Shown here piece by piece: positions 9,288 to 21,923 of a stretch of DNA of 64,000 nt; positions within the stretch are counted from its first letter, which is position 1; every line of letters starts with the position of its first letter. A model generated the notes under the pieces. It saw nothing but the letters and a program-made list of their open reading frames with translations, was not told the DNA's origin and did no database searches. The stretch is from the NCBI GenBank assembly GCA_001600635.1, contig BCKL01000041.1:65637-129636 (forward strand), given 5' to 3'. Made by a program: the position numbers and the translations under genes. Source of the stretch: Leucosporidium creatinivorum (taxonomy: Eukaryota > Basidiomycota > Microbotryomycetes > Leucosporidiales > Leucosporidiaceae).

Positions 9288-12090
9288 ATGGGACTGCTCG
9301 CAATCGGCTCGCCTCTCGACTGGGCGGAAGCCAAGCAGCACGCGGACCATGTTCGGGAGCACGGGATTGAGCAATTCCTGCACATCTGGCACCGTCTGAA
9401 GGACCGTACAGGCGACGTCCTGCTGTGGGGCGACGAGGTGAGCTTCACATATCTCTAACGGCGGCTCGCTTGCTCAGCAAGGCGGGCCTCGGCGAAATCG
9501 AGCTGATCGCAACTTGGCCTCTTCGCGCCGCCTCGCTCGCGATGTCCTACAGATCGAGTACATGGTCATCTCCTACGACGACAAGGGCAAGAATGCGCGA
9601 CTCTCCTTGCGCCAGACCGAGATCCTCGACGACTTGCAGCAGGATGCTTCGGAGCGCAAGAAGACGAGCCCCGGGAGGGAGTGCGTCTTCACTTGCTGCT
9701 GCAGTACAGGCGCCAATCGTTAACGCTCTTGCATTTGCAGGGAATGTATCCCCGTCTTCCATCCCGAGTACGGTCGCTACATGCTCGAGAGCACGCCCGG
9801 AGCGCCGTACGGAGCCAACCTCGAGGCTCTTCTCACCGTCGAGGGCAACATGAAGTTCCGGTAAGCTTCCCTGGCCAACTCGCCAGGTACAGGATTATTC
9901 ACTGACCTATGATCCTTATCGTCCTGCTCAGCCGAAAGCTGGCGCAGTCTCGGATGCACTCGAACGAGGTGCCCCTCACCCTCACCTCCTTCCCTCGAAT
10001 GGGCGCCCCTGGAGTCTTTACCGATCCTTACTACCCGCCAGGCGGCGGCGTGGCACGTTCCCTTTTTCTTCCCGACGAGATCACCAACCCTCACGTCCGC
10101 TTCCCGTGCGTTGATGAGCCCTCTTCGGTGAATTCGCAAGGCGCTGACCTTCCCTTTCGCTTCGCAGGACTTTGACGGCCAACATTAGGCGCCGACGAGG
10201 AGCCAAGGTGGCGATGAACATGCCTTTGTACATCGACACCAACACCCCTCGGCCCTTCATCGACCCCAACATCGTCGATCGCAACAAGTGGCCCGAGGAT
10301 GCCAGTGAGTCGGCTTCCGCTTCACTTCGAGAGCTTCAAAACAGCTAGCTGATACTGTACATTCGATCTCTAGACGCTCGAGATGGCGCCGCCCTCCCCG
10401 ATCACATCTACATGGACGCGATGGGCTTCGGCATGGGCTGCTGCTGCCTCCAAATCACCTTCCAGGCCTGCAGCGTCAACGAAGCAAGGAGGATGTACGA
10501 CGCCTTTGTTCCCGTCGGACCCATCATGGTAAGTTTGACCTTGCCACCCAAGTTGGCGACCGCTGACCGATTCCTCTTCCCCAGCTCGCCCTCACCGCCG
10601 CATCGCCCATCTTCCGCGGTCTGCTCGCTGATGTCGACTGTCGGTGGAACGTTATTGCTGGAAGTGTCGATGACCGGACGGAAGAGGAGCGTGGGGTCAA
10701 GGTGAGCTGTTTTCTCCCCCGCTTTCTTACGCCGAAGCTGACCCTGAGTCCCTTCGCAGCCACTCCAAAACGACCGCTTCGTCATCCCCAAGTCTCGCTA
10801 CGACAGCGTCGACTGCTACATCTACGACTGCGACTCGAACAGGCCGGAGTACAACGATAACGACATGCCCATCGACCCCCTCATCAAGGAGCGGCTCATG
10901 CAGGACGGCGTCGACGAGCTTCTCGCTACCCATTTCGCACACCTCTTCATCCGCGATCCGATCGTCATCTTCGAGGAGACGATGAACCAGGACGACTCAA
11001 AGAGCTCGGATCACTTTGAGGTGGGTTCCGTCGCTTCGGGCAGATGAGACCAGTATGCTGACCTCGCTGATCGTACAGAACATCCAATCGACCAACTGGC
11101 AAACTGTCCGCTTCAAGCCACCACCACCAGACTCGCCCATCGGCTGGCGCGTCGAGTTCCGGTCGATGGAGGTCCAGCTCACCGATTATGAGAACGCCGC
11201 CTTCGCCGTCTTCATCGTCCTCCTCACTCGCGCCATCATGAACCTCGGCCTCAACTTCTACATTCCCATCTCCAAGGTGCGTTGCTGCCTCCTCCTCGTC
11301 TCGGTCGAGAGCCTTCGCTGACTCGGCACTCCCTTTCACAGGTCGACGAGAACATGCACCGTGCCCACCAACGCGACGCCGTCCATTCGCAAAAGTTCTA
11401 CTTCCGCAAGAACCTTTTCTCCCCCGCACCAGGCCACGCCTGCTCTCCCCTCCCTTCCGCCGGCCACGCCCTTAACGGTCTTCCCACTCACATCAACGGC
11501 CGCGCGAACGGCGACGACCTCGAGACCTCGACATGCTCCTCGCACACCACCAGCCCTCGGAGTCATTCGCCAACGTGCGAGAAGAAGGAGTTTGGCCCCG
11601 TCGAGGACGAGTACGAGGAGTTTACCATCAACGAGATCATCAATGGCGATGGCAAGGAGTTCCCGGGACTGCTGGGGGTTGTGAGGAAGTACTTGGACAC
11701 GCTGAATGTGGAGCCGGGTACGAGGGAGCAGCTGGACAAGAGCTTGGAGCTGGTTCGGAGAAGGGCAGATGGTGAGTTCGCTTCGGTTCCTCTCTCTTCG
11801 TCTCGCTGACCTCTTGTCGTTCATCAGGATCCCTCGTCACCACCGCAACATGGATGCGCAACTTTGTGCACTCGCACCCGGCCTACAAGCACGACTCTGT
11901 CATCACCGAGGAGATCAACTACGACCTCATCCGCGCCGTTGACGAGATTGAGCGAGGCATTCGCAAGGAGCCGACACTCCTTCCCGAATCCTACGTTGGC
12001 AGTAGTCAGGCCAAGGACGGTGATCTGTTTAGTGCGGCGTGCGGTGATATCGAGGCAGGCGCCAAGGTGGAGAAGGCGCTGGGCGAGTAG
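9288..12090 (+). CDS. GSH1: glutamate-cysteine ligase (gamma-glutamylcysteine synthetase)
   Basis: Joins glutamate and cysteine with ATP in the first, rate-limiting step of glutathione synthesis, in the cytosol. Eleven exons: 9288-9437, 9553-9680, 9741-9860, 9932-10105, 10168-10304, 10374-10528, 10585-10701, 10760-11020, 11079-11276, 11342-11771, 11828-12090; 710 residues. It is a clear eukaryotic GCLC-type enzyme: it opens [20 protein letters not shown], then [24 protein letters not shown], the metal/ATP region [34 protein letters not shown], and [22 protein letters not shown] low-complexity insertion of about 60 residues follows [10 protein letters not shown] (exon 10), a place where fungal enzymes vary. 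Yeast Gsh1 is 678 residues, so the size fits. Redox and metal control is known in yeast but cannot be read from this promoter. Confidence 0.97.
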
Positions 12091-12130
12091 GGGAGGGGAT
12101 GACTTGTAGCGTTAGAGGGATCAGGAATAC

Positions 12131-12700
12131 GTTAGACCGGATAGCATAGCTGCCTTGTAAGACGGTTCGCATACAACGGGTGTCCTCACCGGCCCGAGAA
12201 TTGGCTGTTCGAACTTGGCTTTCAGCCTTCGAGTCCTTCGGCGCTGGTTCATTCACATTCTGCTCGCCTCGCTCTACGTCGATGTATCGAGAAAGCCTAT
12301 CGAGAGTCCATTGCGTATACAGTAAGGAAGCCGGACTTACGAGGAAGCCACATCGCAGTGATTCCCATGTCACCGAGGGAAGCGACCTTCTCTTTCATCT
12401 CCTTCCAGTAGACTCCTCCGCCCTTGGAGTGCCATTCGAAACCTGCGAGATGTGACAGAGCGTATTGAGCGGAGGTCATAAAAGCGCGAAACAACGGTGG
12501 TAGCTCGCCTTGCAACATCGTGTAATTGTCCTGGATTCTGCCCCGAGTGGCAGCCATAGAGATCGCTGGCGAAGACCTAAAATATCGGCGGAAGTAAGAT
12601 TAGCGACGGCGGGAGATGGGCCAGAGAGAGACGTACGAGGGTGGCCATCCAACCGCAGAGAGTTAAAGCGGAGGTGAGGGGTATGGATGTCATCAGCGCC
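12131..12700 (-). pseudogene. scrambled partial copy of the neighbouring alpha-amylase gene
   Basis: Three pieces of the amylase locus sit side by side in the wrong order. Read on the minus strand: 12700-12541 resembles the end of exon 11, intron 11 and start of exon 12 of the intact gene (13760-13618), including a block close to CTCTACGGCTGCAACTC; 12536-12331 is about 98% identical to 15526-15321 (exon 2 end, GC-AG intron, exon 3 and its donor); and 12320-12131 is a diverged match to the amylase 3' flank 12985-12790, with a shared GAGAGTCCATTGCGT-like end. The outer pieces are clearly older (roughly 70-75% by eye) than the middle block. No reading frame runs through. The likely history is an old tandem duplication that decayed and later received a fresh copy of the exon 2-3 block by gene conversion or a second duplication. 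Confidence 0.85.
12331..12536 (+). repeat. recent direct repeat, copy 1 (amylase exon 2-3 block)
   Basis: A 206-base segment that matches 15321-15526 at a fixed offset of 2990 bases with four differences that I count by eye (at 12334, 12393, 12446 and 12469) and no gaps. Both copies have the same orientation. It carries the GC-AG intron of the gene unchanged. Confidence 0.93.
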
Positions 12701-13087
12701 ATCAACGGCACACGACTCGAGAAGGGCTCGGCGAATAGGCCTGGATGCGAAGGGGGAAGGGTCCACTGTTATCGCAGAGGGCTCAGAAACGCATGATACA
12801 CTAGCATAGCTACACTTATAAGACATCTCACATCCCACAGCTGTTTTCGGCTGCTCAAATGTCGGCTTTCTCGGCGTTCGACTCCTTCGGCGTTCGCTCG
12901 TTCTCTCCTCGAGCTTGACGCCGCTCGACACTCAACGCTTGAAAGTACCAAGAGAGTCCATTTAGAGTCCATTGCGTGTCTAGTAGTAGTTGTCGTGTGT
13001 GTTTGAAAAGCAAGCCAATCTCAAGATCTCGGTGTGTGCGAGTCTCGAGCCAATCTCCTCCCTTGAAGCGATCTTGAGCAATCCGAT

Positions 13088-15707
<2,620 letters not shown>

Positions 15708-16184
15708 TGCTGAGAGATTCAAGACGAGTGAGGTGTAGAAAGTCAAAGAGCGATTCCGCTGAAAGCAGGTCGGCATTCACGGGTGACGTCTCGGACTTGA
15801 TAAATTGATCGACAGTGACCGCGGATGCCAACGTTGTTTTACACGTGTCGCCAGGAATGACCTGCTTCTCTCCTCCTCGGTAAGCTTGACGAGAAAGACG
15901 AAGCCCCCTCTCCGAGACCCAGCGCCGACCTCTCCCTCTGCGACTGCTCCCTCCCTCCGTGGCAAGCCCGTCAGACTTCGTGGAACCTTCAAGCGCATCA
16001 CAAAAGGCAGCCATACCGTTGATCGGCGGGCCCCCAGTCCCTCGCTGAAACCCGGCTCGGCGACGGATAAGGGTTCTCTCGGCTCGACGTGCTGCTCTCG
16101 GGCGCGTACAGAAGCCAGTAAAATCGTACAAGATACATCTTTAAACATTTTGGGTGGTTCTACAGCTTTACAGCGCTACAGCGG
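15708..16184. promoter_or_regulatory. intergenic stretch: amylase promoter region
   Basis: About 477 bases between the amylase start and the stop of the mitochondrial carrier gene, both on the minus strand. No conserved reading frame. A T-rich stretch near 16140-16160 is probably the carrier 3' UTR; the rest is presumed amylase promoter. Confidence 0.4.
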
Positions 16185-17476
16185 CTAAGTGATAAGCCTC
16201 ATCGTCGTCTCGAACACGGCGAAGGTCACTCCGTTCACGACGGGCGACCTAATCATGGTGGGGGTGAGTCCACGGAAAAAGCCCTTGACTCCAGCCTCCT
16301 TCCAAAGCTGCCTCGCGCAGTCCATAGCGCCGGTGTACTTCTTGGCCGCCGTGCCGGCCTCAGAAGGAAGTCCGTCGGTCTGCAGTCGGCTCTTGATCAC
16401 GTCGAGGGGGTACATCCTGTGCACCAGAAGAGGGTCAGCGATAGGATTTACTGAGATGTAAGATGCACGGCTCACGTCAGCCACATGGCGTATCCTGAAG
16501 CAGCTCCGTACATGATGGCGCTCGAGACAGGCAGCTCTTTGCGAGTGATACCCTTGTCCCTCAGCTCACGAGCGACCAGCGCCTCGTAAGCAGCAAAGTA
16601 GACTCCATAGCCGTGGACCTCACGAGCGAGGGTCGTTGCTTGGCCTTGGTAGACACCTCGAAGACCATCGGTTCGGTGGATCTTGCGAAGGGCGTCCGCA
16701 GGGCCATGGTATTGTGCCGTAGGGCCAGAGCCAGTCTGGGTCTGGAGGCCTGTCAATAAAGAGAGGTAGAGGAAGAAGAGGTCAGCTCATGCGCTCGTCA
16801 GCGGAAGAATGGCGAGGACGAGACGAACGGATCCTGATGTGCTCGACGGGACCAGCGACGACCGAGCTTCCGAGTCCAGCGTAAGCTCCCGAAAGGTAGA
16901 GCTGCCCCGACGTGAGAGCGGCGCCATTGTTCTGCTTCCTGCACTCAGGGGATTAGCGAAGGCTCGCTCGGCGCAAAGTCGGCGAAAGCCAACTCACTCA
17001 AAGTAGCGCTTCCCCGACTGCAGGAAGGCGAACTGGAGGGCCACGCATGCTCCCACGCAGCAGAAGGGCATCAGGGTACCTTTGTAGAACGCCGACATGC
17101 CTTCCTCCTTGACGATACGAGTAGCGCAATCGCCCATCCCGCTGTAGGCGTTGGAGCTCTGCAGGCGGACCTTGACGATATCGAACTGCAGCGGTACATG
17201 GTCAGCATCTTGATTAAGCTTTCCCAGCTGCTTTGGGTCCTCGTGACCCTCAGCAAGCGTTGCCGCTAGCATCCGCCGGCTTCGCAACGGCGCGCCTTAA
17301 CTTGCTCCTCTGGAGAGCTAGGAAGGACTTACAGGCTGACCGGAGAGCACCTGAGCCATTCCCGAGACTGTACCAGCAAACAGCTCCTTGAAGATCAAGG
17401 AAGCGCCCGCATCGGCGGGAGCTACTGCCTTGTGATCCAAGACGAGGGTGCTGCTCTCGATGGAGTCGCTGGACAT
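16185..17476 (-). CDS. YMC1: mitochondrial carrier, YMC1/YMC2-like
   Basis: A mitochondrial inner-membrane solute carrier with three repeats of about 100 residues. Five exons: 17333-17476, 16998-17185, 16829-16938, 16476-16749, 16185-16416; 315 residues, close to yeast Ymc1 (307). Each repeat shows the signature P-x-[DE]-x-x-[KR]: QPFDIVKVRLQ, GPVEHIRIRLQTQ and YPLDVIKSRLQTD. The second-repeat motif PVEHIRIRLQTQ is typical of the YMC1/YMC2 branch, linked in yeast to glutamate or glycine-related transport. Other SLC25 branches of the carnitine/ornithine group are possible, so the substrate is uncertain. The N-terminus (MSSDSIESSTLVLDHK) has no cleavable presequence, as is usual in the family. 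The last exon ends FAVFETTMRLIT. Confidence 0.85.
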
Positions 17477-18249
17477 GGCGAGCGAGAGGGCGAAGAGGGA
17501 GCAAGTAGTGGTAGGAAGCCAAGCGAAGATTCTTGTTCCCGTCGAGTTTCCTCACAAAATCCCGTCGCGCAAAAGGCAAGTAACGTCAAGGGGGAAGAGC
17601 CAACGCTCTCGCCGTTTCTAAGTCGACGGCGAGTCAAGTTCGTTGCCTTCTGACCCTCAACCGCTTGCTGCAGACCGCTCGACCGCTCTCGTACAACACC
17701 CAAAAGGACTACAGCAGGATCAATTAGCACCTCGCTGTCCACCATCAGACCCTTCCGCCCATCTCGTAAGTCTCGCTCCTGGCCAGCGCCCAAGTACAAA
17801 GGCCCAGGGTGCGCCGTGCAGGCGATCCTGCCGAGTCGAAGGACAGGTCGTCCGGACTCGATCTATCGCTTGGATGCTTCGGAATATGCTGCATTGCCCT
17901 GCGTCGAGCTGGAGGACGGTACAGGACCACCAGCGCCGAGGGCAGCGCGAAAAGGCTGTTGGCGTCGTGTGGTCGCTTCGGGGGGCGCCGACAGTCTCGG
18001 AGATGGCGAGCAGGGATAGTAGGAGTGACTGAGGACCATTGGGTACAATTGCCGACGTTTGGGAGCCTCTGCAGATGGCAGCTCCGGTCCTCCGAGGGAG
18101 AAGGGCCGTCATCAGCGAGAGCGCGTCTTGGGGTCGATTCGAGGGTCGGAGAAGCGCGCCAGGAGACACTGCAGCACATTCGGACCACTCTGATCCAATT
18201 GCTGACCTTTGCTTTGCTTCACAGTTCCCTCCCCGAACCTCTGCCCAGC
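17477..18249. promoter_or_regulatory. divergent intergenic region, carrier gene / eIF2 beta
   Basis: About 773 bases between two start codons pointing apart. A good branch site and acceptor (GCTGAC at 18201, CACAG ending at 18224) lie 25 bases before the eIF2 beta ATG, so a 5' UTR intron is likely. The reading frame of eIF2 beta is open upstream to about 17809, but that part shows no conservation, so I treat it as untranslated. Confidence 0.45.
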
Positions 18250-19707
18250 ATGGATCCCATTTCCAACACCACCGACGACCTCTTCGCCGGCATGAAGAAG
18301 AAGAGCAAGAAGAGCAAGAAGGTCGACTTTGGAGAGCTCGAGGGAGCTGCCGCCCCCGCCGCTGAGCCTACCCCCGCCCCTGCCGCCGAGGCTTCCCCTT
18401 CCACTGACGCGCCCGCCGCCGACGATGGAGAGCTCGACTTCTCGGACCTCAAGAAAAAGAAGAAGAAGAAGACGGTCCGCATCGCTTCGGATGACGAGCT
18501 CGAGGACGACGAGCCCAAGGCCCCCGCTGGACGCAAGACCGACGCCTTCGGAAACGAGATTGTCGAGGAGGCGCCTCTGCCGAGTGCTCTCGCTTCGACT
18601 GCCAGTGGAGAGGGAGCGGACGAGTTCGCCGACCTCAAGAAAAAGAAGAAGAAGGGAGGCAAGAAGGCCAACTTTGACTTGGAGGCGTTCGAGAAGGAGC
18701 TTGCCGAGCAGGAGAGCGCCGAGGTGACGGAGAAGGCGGGCGGCAAGAGTGCCACCCCCGCTGGAAGTGATGGAGAGGATGATGGAGAGGGAGATGAGCC
18801 TGTCGAGGGTGAGGATCCCTTTGATGGAGAGGCTGAGGAGGGTACCCTTAGCAAGGCCGAGGCTGCCGCCGAGGCAAAGGCGTGGCTGAAGGAGGATCGT
18901 GATTACCACTACACCGAGGTAAGCCCTCGCTCTGTTTCTAATGTCGCGCATGGCTAACTCCGATTCTCCCTACAGCTTCTCGGCCGCTTCTTCGGACTCC
19001 TCTACGCCTCCCACCCTTCCCTCTCCGGCGCCGCCAGCAAGAAGAAGTATACCATCCCTCCTCCCCAGCTCTTCCGCGAGGGCAACAAGCGTTCCATCTT
19101 TGCCAACGTCGCCGACATCTGCAAGCGCATGCACCGTCAGCCCGAGCACGTCATTCAGTTCCTCTTCGCCGAGTTGGGAACCAGTGGATCCGTCGATGGA
19201 AGTGGGCGGTTGGTCATTAAGGGTCGTTACGTTCAGAGTGAGTTCAGAGTGTCGATTGAGGTCTCAGTTGGGGTTTGGGTCGAGAACCGACGCTGACCTC
19301 TTCCGCTTCTCCTTCCTCCGCTTCCTTCACCGACCCTTCCCATCACACCTCATTACACACGCAGAGCAAATCGAGAACGTCCTCCGTCGCTACATTGTGG
19401 AATACGTCACGTGCAAGACGTGCAAGTCGCCCGACACGATCCTCACCAAGGACAACCGTCTCTTCTTCATGACCTGCGAGTCTTGCGGGTCGACTCGCTC
19501 GGTGCAGGCCATCAAGAGTGGTTTCCAAGCGGTGNGCTATCATCTCCGTAGAAGGAGGCTGTTGCTTCGGCAATTTAGGACTCGGCTGACCCTCTCTTCT
19601 CCTGCCCTCTCCCTCCCTCTCGGCGCTCCTTCCCCTTTCCCCTTTTCGCTCTTCTTCGCCTTCCGCAGCAAACCGGCAAGCGTCGTGCTATGCGTGCTGC
19701 TCAGTAA
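18250..19707 (+). CDS. SUI3: translation initiation factor eIF2, beta subunit
   Basis: Part of the eIF2 ternary complex that brings initiator tRNA to the 40S subunit. Four exons: 18250-18918, 18976-19237, 19365-19531, 19669-19707; 378 residues. The N-terminal half has three lysine runs (around residues 15-22, 73-79 and 134-140), the known eIF5/eIF2B-binding K-boxes, within acidic low-complexity sequence. The C-terminal half has the conserved core [65 protein letters not shown], and a C4 zinc finger (CKTCKSPDT ... [10 protein letters not shown]) ending [19 protein letters not shown]. The last donor reads GTGNGC: base 19535 is an unresolved N, which is G in the duplicate copy at 22205. The gene 3' end from 19465 on is duplicated 2.67 kb downstream. 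Confidence 0.96.
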
Positions 19708-19746
19708 GAGAGTACAGAGTGCAGGGGAAGGGCGAGGTGATAGCTT
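19465..19746 (+). repeat. direct repeat, copy 1 (3' end of the eIF2 beta gene)
   Basis: Covers the end of exon 3 from ATGACCTGCGAG, the last intron, exon 4, the stop and about 40 bases of 3' flank. It matches 22135-22400 with about four substitutions and a gap of about 16 bases in the pyrimidine tract of the intron. The N at 19535 lies in this copy. Confidence 0.95.
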
Positions 19747-20627
19747 TGATATGCCACAGCTGTGTTCGTGCAGGCGCCCTGCGAGAAGGAAAGGGAGATG
19801 GCGAGCGCCGAGCTTTGCCACGAAAGTCTCACATGTGCTGGCAGGCTTCTCAGGAGCAGCTGTTTGGTCTCTGATTCCACTGTGACCCTAGCTGTAGCTG
19901 ACGAGTCAGCTCGACCCCTAAGACAAAGCCAACTCGCGCCAAACTCGAGCTCGCCCAGCTTGCCTTCCTCCATCTCTCTTCGCTCTCGCTTCTCGACTCG
20001 CTTCGACTCGGCTACAGCTCTCGGGAATCTAGGAAAGCTATCCTCGTCCTCGCTACAGCTTTCACCTCTCGTCTCTCGACTGTGCACAGCCCTCGTCGAC
20101 CTCTCGTCACGGTCAGCTCGCTCGCTCGATCGACCGCTGAGAAGCTCGCAGGGACGTAGGAGAAGCTCGAACGACTCGATCGAAGCTACAGGGTGAGTCT
20201 TGTGCGCTGTGAGCTGGCAGAAAAACACAGAAAGAGCTGCAGAAGGCTGAGGAGGGGAGAGCTGAACGCGCTGAAGGGCAGCGAGGTTGGTGCACGGTAA
20301 ACAGACGCCTGAGCAGAGGCTGTAGGGAGCTGTGATGGAGCTACCTGAGATCTCCAGCACTCGCATGATGCAGCGCAGACGCACAGAGAGCTGACGTGAC
20401 TGCCCCTCTCGCTTTTGCAGACGCTCGGCTCGGCTCGCTCGCTCATCTCTCGCTCAGAAGCTCTTGCGCTTGCTTCGTTCGCCGCTAGTGAGTAGTTCAG
20501 CGCCAGAGGAGCTGCCCCAGTTTGTTCAGACCATGGCTGACTCTGCTTTCCTCTTCCCACAGCCCATCTCGGTCGAAGCTCACCCGAGTCCCGCCACTCC
20601 TCGCTCGCTCGCTCCGCCCTACCCGAC
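19708..20627. promoter_or_regulatory. intergenic stretch: promoter and 5' UTR of the F-box gene
   Basis: About 920 bases, rich in CTCGCTCG-like and AGCT-containing sequence, between eIF2 beta and the F-box gene. A plausible 5' UTR intron runs 20488-20562 (GTGAGT donor, GGCTGAC branch, CCCACAG acceptor). A second possible one has its donor at 20192 and acceptor near 20420. No conserved coding frame is seen. Confidence 0.45.
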
Positions 20628-21923
20628 ATGCCTACCCTCCCACCCGAGCTACTCCTCAAAGTCTTCGAATGCTACTTTGAGCTCCCAACGGTGGAGGCTA
20701 GCACCACAGCCACGCTTTCCCACTGCTGCCTCGTCTCGAAGGCGTGGTTGGAACCCGCCCGCGACACGCTGTACAAAGACATATTCATGAAGTTCGAAGC
20801 AGCACGTCACGAGAAGTCATGGTTCGCCGTTTCCTTGCTCTCTTCCTCGCACAACGACCACGAACGCGGCTGGGGGATCGAGCCTTGGAGCCCGGTCGCC
20901 AGCGTCCTCGCTCACCCTCATCTCGCTGCCCGAGCTCGCTCCATGATCGTGGCTTTCCCAAGGTCGGGAGAGGCGCTAGAGGAGTCGATGAGGCTCATCA
21001 AAAAACGACACGGAGCGCGAAAGATGAGGCGGGCTTTCGGGAAGATGTTCGGCGAGGTGGTAGACGCGTGCCCTGCTCTGCGGCGATGGCAATTTACGAG
21101 CACCCCGGGATGGGCAGTCAGAAGCATCACTTCGAGCTTGGCTAGTCGCAGTGTCAACGTCCAACGACTGAGCCTCGAACCGCACGCCCAGGACGACGAA
21201 GGCTTCGAGGTGTTGGGGCAGCTGTTGGGCTCTCTTTCCGAGCTCCAAGAGCTCGTCATGCAAGGTAAATCCGCGTCCGACATTAAGTGGACAACTGGAC
21301 CCCGCCCTGTCTTCCAACTTCGATCGCTCGGCTTGCTGTACAGCTGCCTCGGCGCCTTCCCTTTCCTCACCTCTTCGTCGTCGACCTCGCTGCGCGACCT
21401 TCGCCTCACAAACATCCCGGATGAAGTCGTCGACCTCTCCCTGTTCCATAACCTCACCAACTTCTCTCTCGTTGGGGGCACTCCGCTGTTCCTCGCGCAA
21501 CGGGAGCAAGTCGAAAAGGAGGAAGCCCGCCCTCGATGGATCCCTCCCGCTTCGTCGATCATACAAAAGCTTTCACTCTCTCCCATCCTCCCCTTCTTCC
21601 CGCTCCCGCCCATCCCCGGTTCTGTCAAAACACTCAAACTTATCGTTCTCGGCGCAACGGCGCAGCAACAGATCTTCCCGGCCGAGCACGATTTCCCCTT
21701 CTTCCAGCACCTCCTCATTCTTATCGATACCCTCCCAGCTCTCCGCACACTTGTGTTAGACTGGGCTGGAGCGAGCTGGAAAGGTAGGAAAGGCTACAGC
21801 TGGCAGATGCACCGCCGCCTTCACAAGCTCTGCGCCGAGCGAGGCGTCGAGCTTGAGGATGGGATCGAGAGGGAGCTTCAGCAAGATACGGAAGCAGCTT
21901 TACAGCGAGGAGGAGGGATCTGA
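20628..21923 (+). CDS. F-box-like protein with a leucine-rich C-terminal part
   Basis: A single-exon frame of 431 residues. It opens with an F-box-like segment, MPTLPPELLLKVFECYFELP, then LSHCCLVSKAWLEPARDTLYKDI, the usual pattern in basidiomycete F-box proteins that bind Skp1. The rest has irregular leucine-rich stretches (VQRLSLEP, LSELQELVM, LRSLGLLYS, LRDLRLTNI, LHNLTNFSLVGG-like, LPALRTLVLDW) that probably form an LRR-like substrate-binding face. The target is unknown. Its coding part lacks introns, in contrast to the 24 other genes, though 5' UTR introns are likely. It lies exactly between the two copies of the eIF2 beta 3'-end repeat, which hints that the segment arrived by an insertion or duplication event. 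Confidence 0.8.
   Translation: MPTLPPELLLKVFECYFELPTVEASTTATLSHCCLVSKAWLEPARDTLYKDIFMKFEAARHEKSWFAVSLLSSSHNDHERGWGIEPWSPVASVLAHPHLAARARSMIVAFPRSGEALEESMRLIKKRHGARKMRRAFGKMFGEVVDACPALRRWQFTSTPGWAVRSITSSLASRSVNVQRLSLEPHAQDDEGFEVLGQLLGSLSELQELVMQGKSASDIKWTTGPRPVFQLRSLGLLYSCLGAFPFLTSSSSTSLRDLRLTNIPDEVVDLSLFHNLTNFSLVGGTPLFLAQREQVEKEEARPRWIPPASSIIQKLSLSPILPFFPLPPIPGSVKTLKLIVLGATAQQQIFPAEHDFPFFQHLLILIDTLPALRTLVLDWAGASWKGRKGYSWQMHRRLHKLCAERGVELEDGIERELQQDTEAALQRGGGI

Larger units (their letters stand above)
12091..13087. other. convergent intergenic region with amylase-derived debris
   Basis: About 1 kb between the GSH1 stop (+) and the amylase stop (-). It is not unique sequence: 12131-12320 resembles 12790-12985 (amylase 3' flank), 12331-12536 is a near-identical copy of part of the amylase gene, and 12541-12700 resembles 13618-13760. 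No intact gene is present. The segments are described as a pseudogene and as repeats in separate entries. Confidence 0.8.

Noticed and set aside
1-12090. A functional cluster linking formate dehydrogenase, GSH1 and others
   Set aside because: S-formylglutathione metabolism would connect FDH with glutathione, but no formaldehyde dehydrogenase or S-formylglutathione hydrolase is in the window, so the closeness of FDH and GSH1 is taken as chance.
12331-12557. A separate small amylase gene
   Set aside because: It contains only exon 2-3 sequence with intron, lacks start and catalytic parts, and is joined to misplaced pieces.
17809-18249. Upstream in-frame extension of eIF2 beta
   Set aside because: The frame is open but has no conserved content, and a branch site with acceptor ends at 18224, so it is more likely 5' UTR with an intron.
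18112-18951. A 279-residue minus-strand frame of Leu/Arg/Gly
   Set aside because: It mirrors the Lys/Glu/Ala-rich coding sequence of eIF2 beta exon 1 on the opposite strand.
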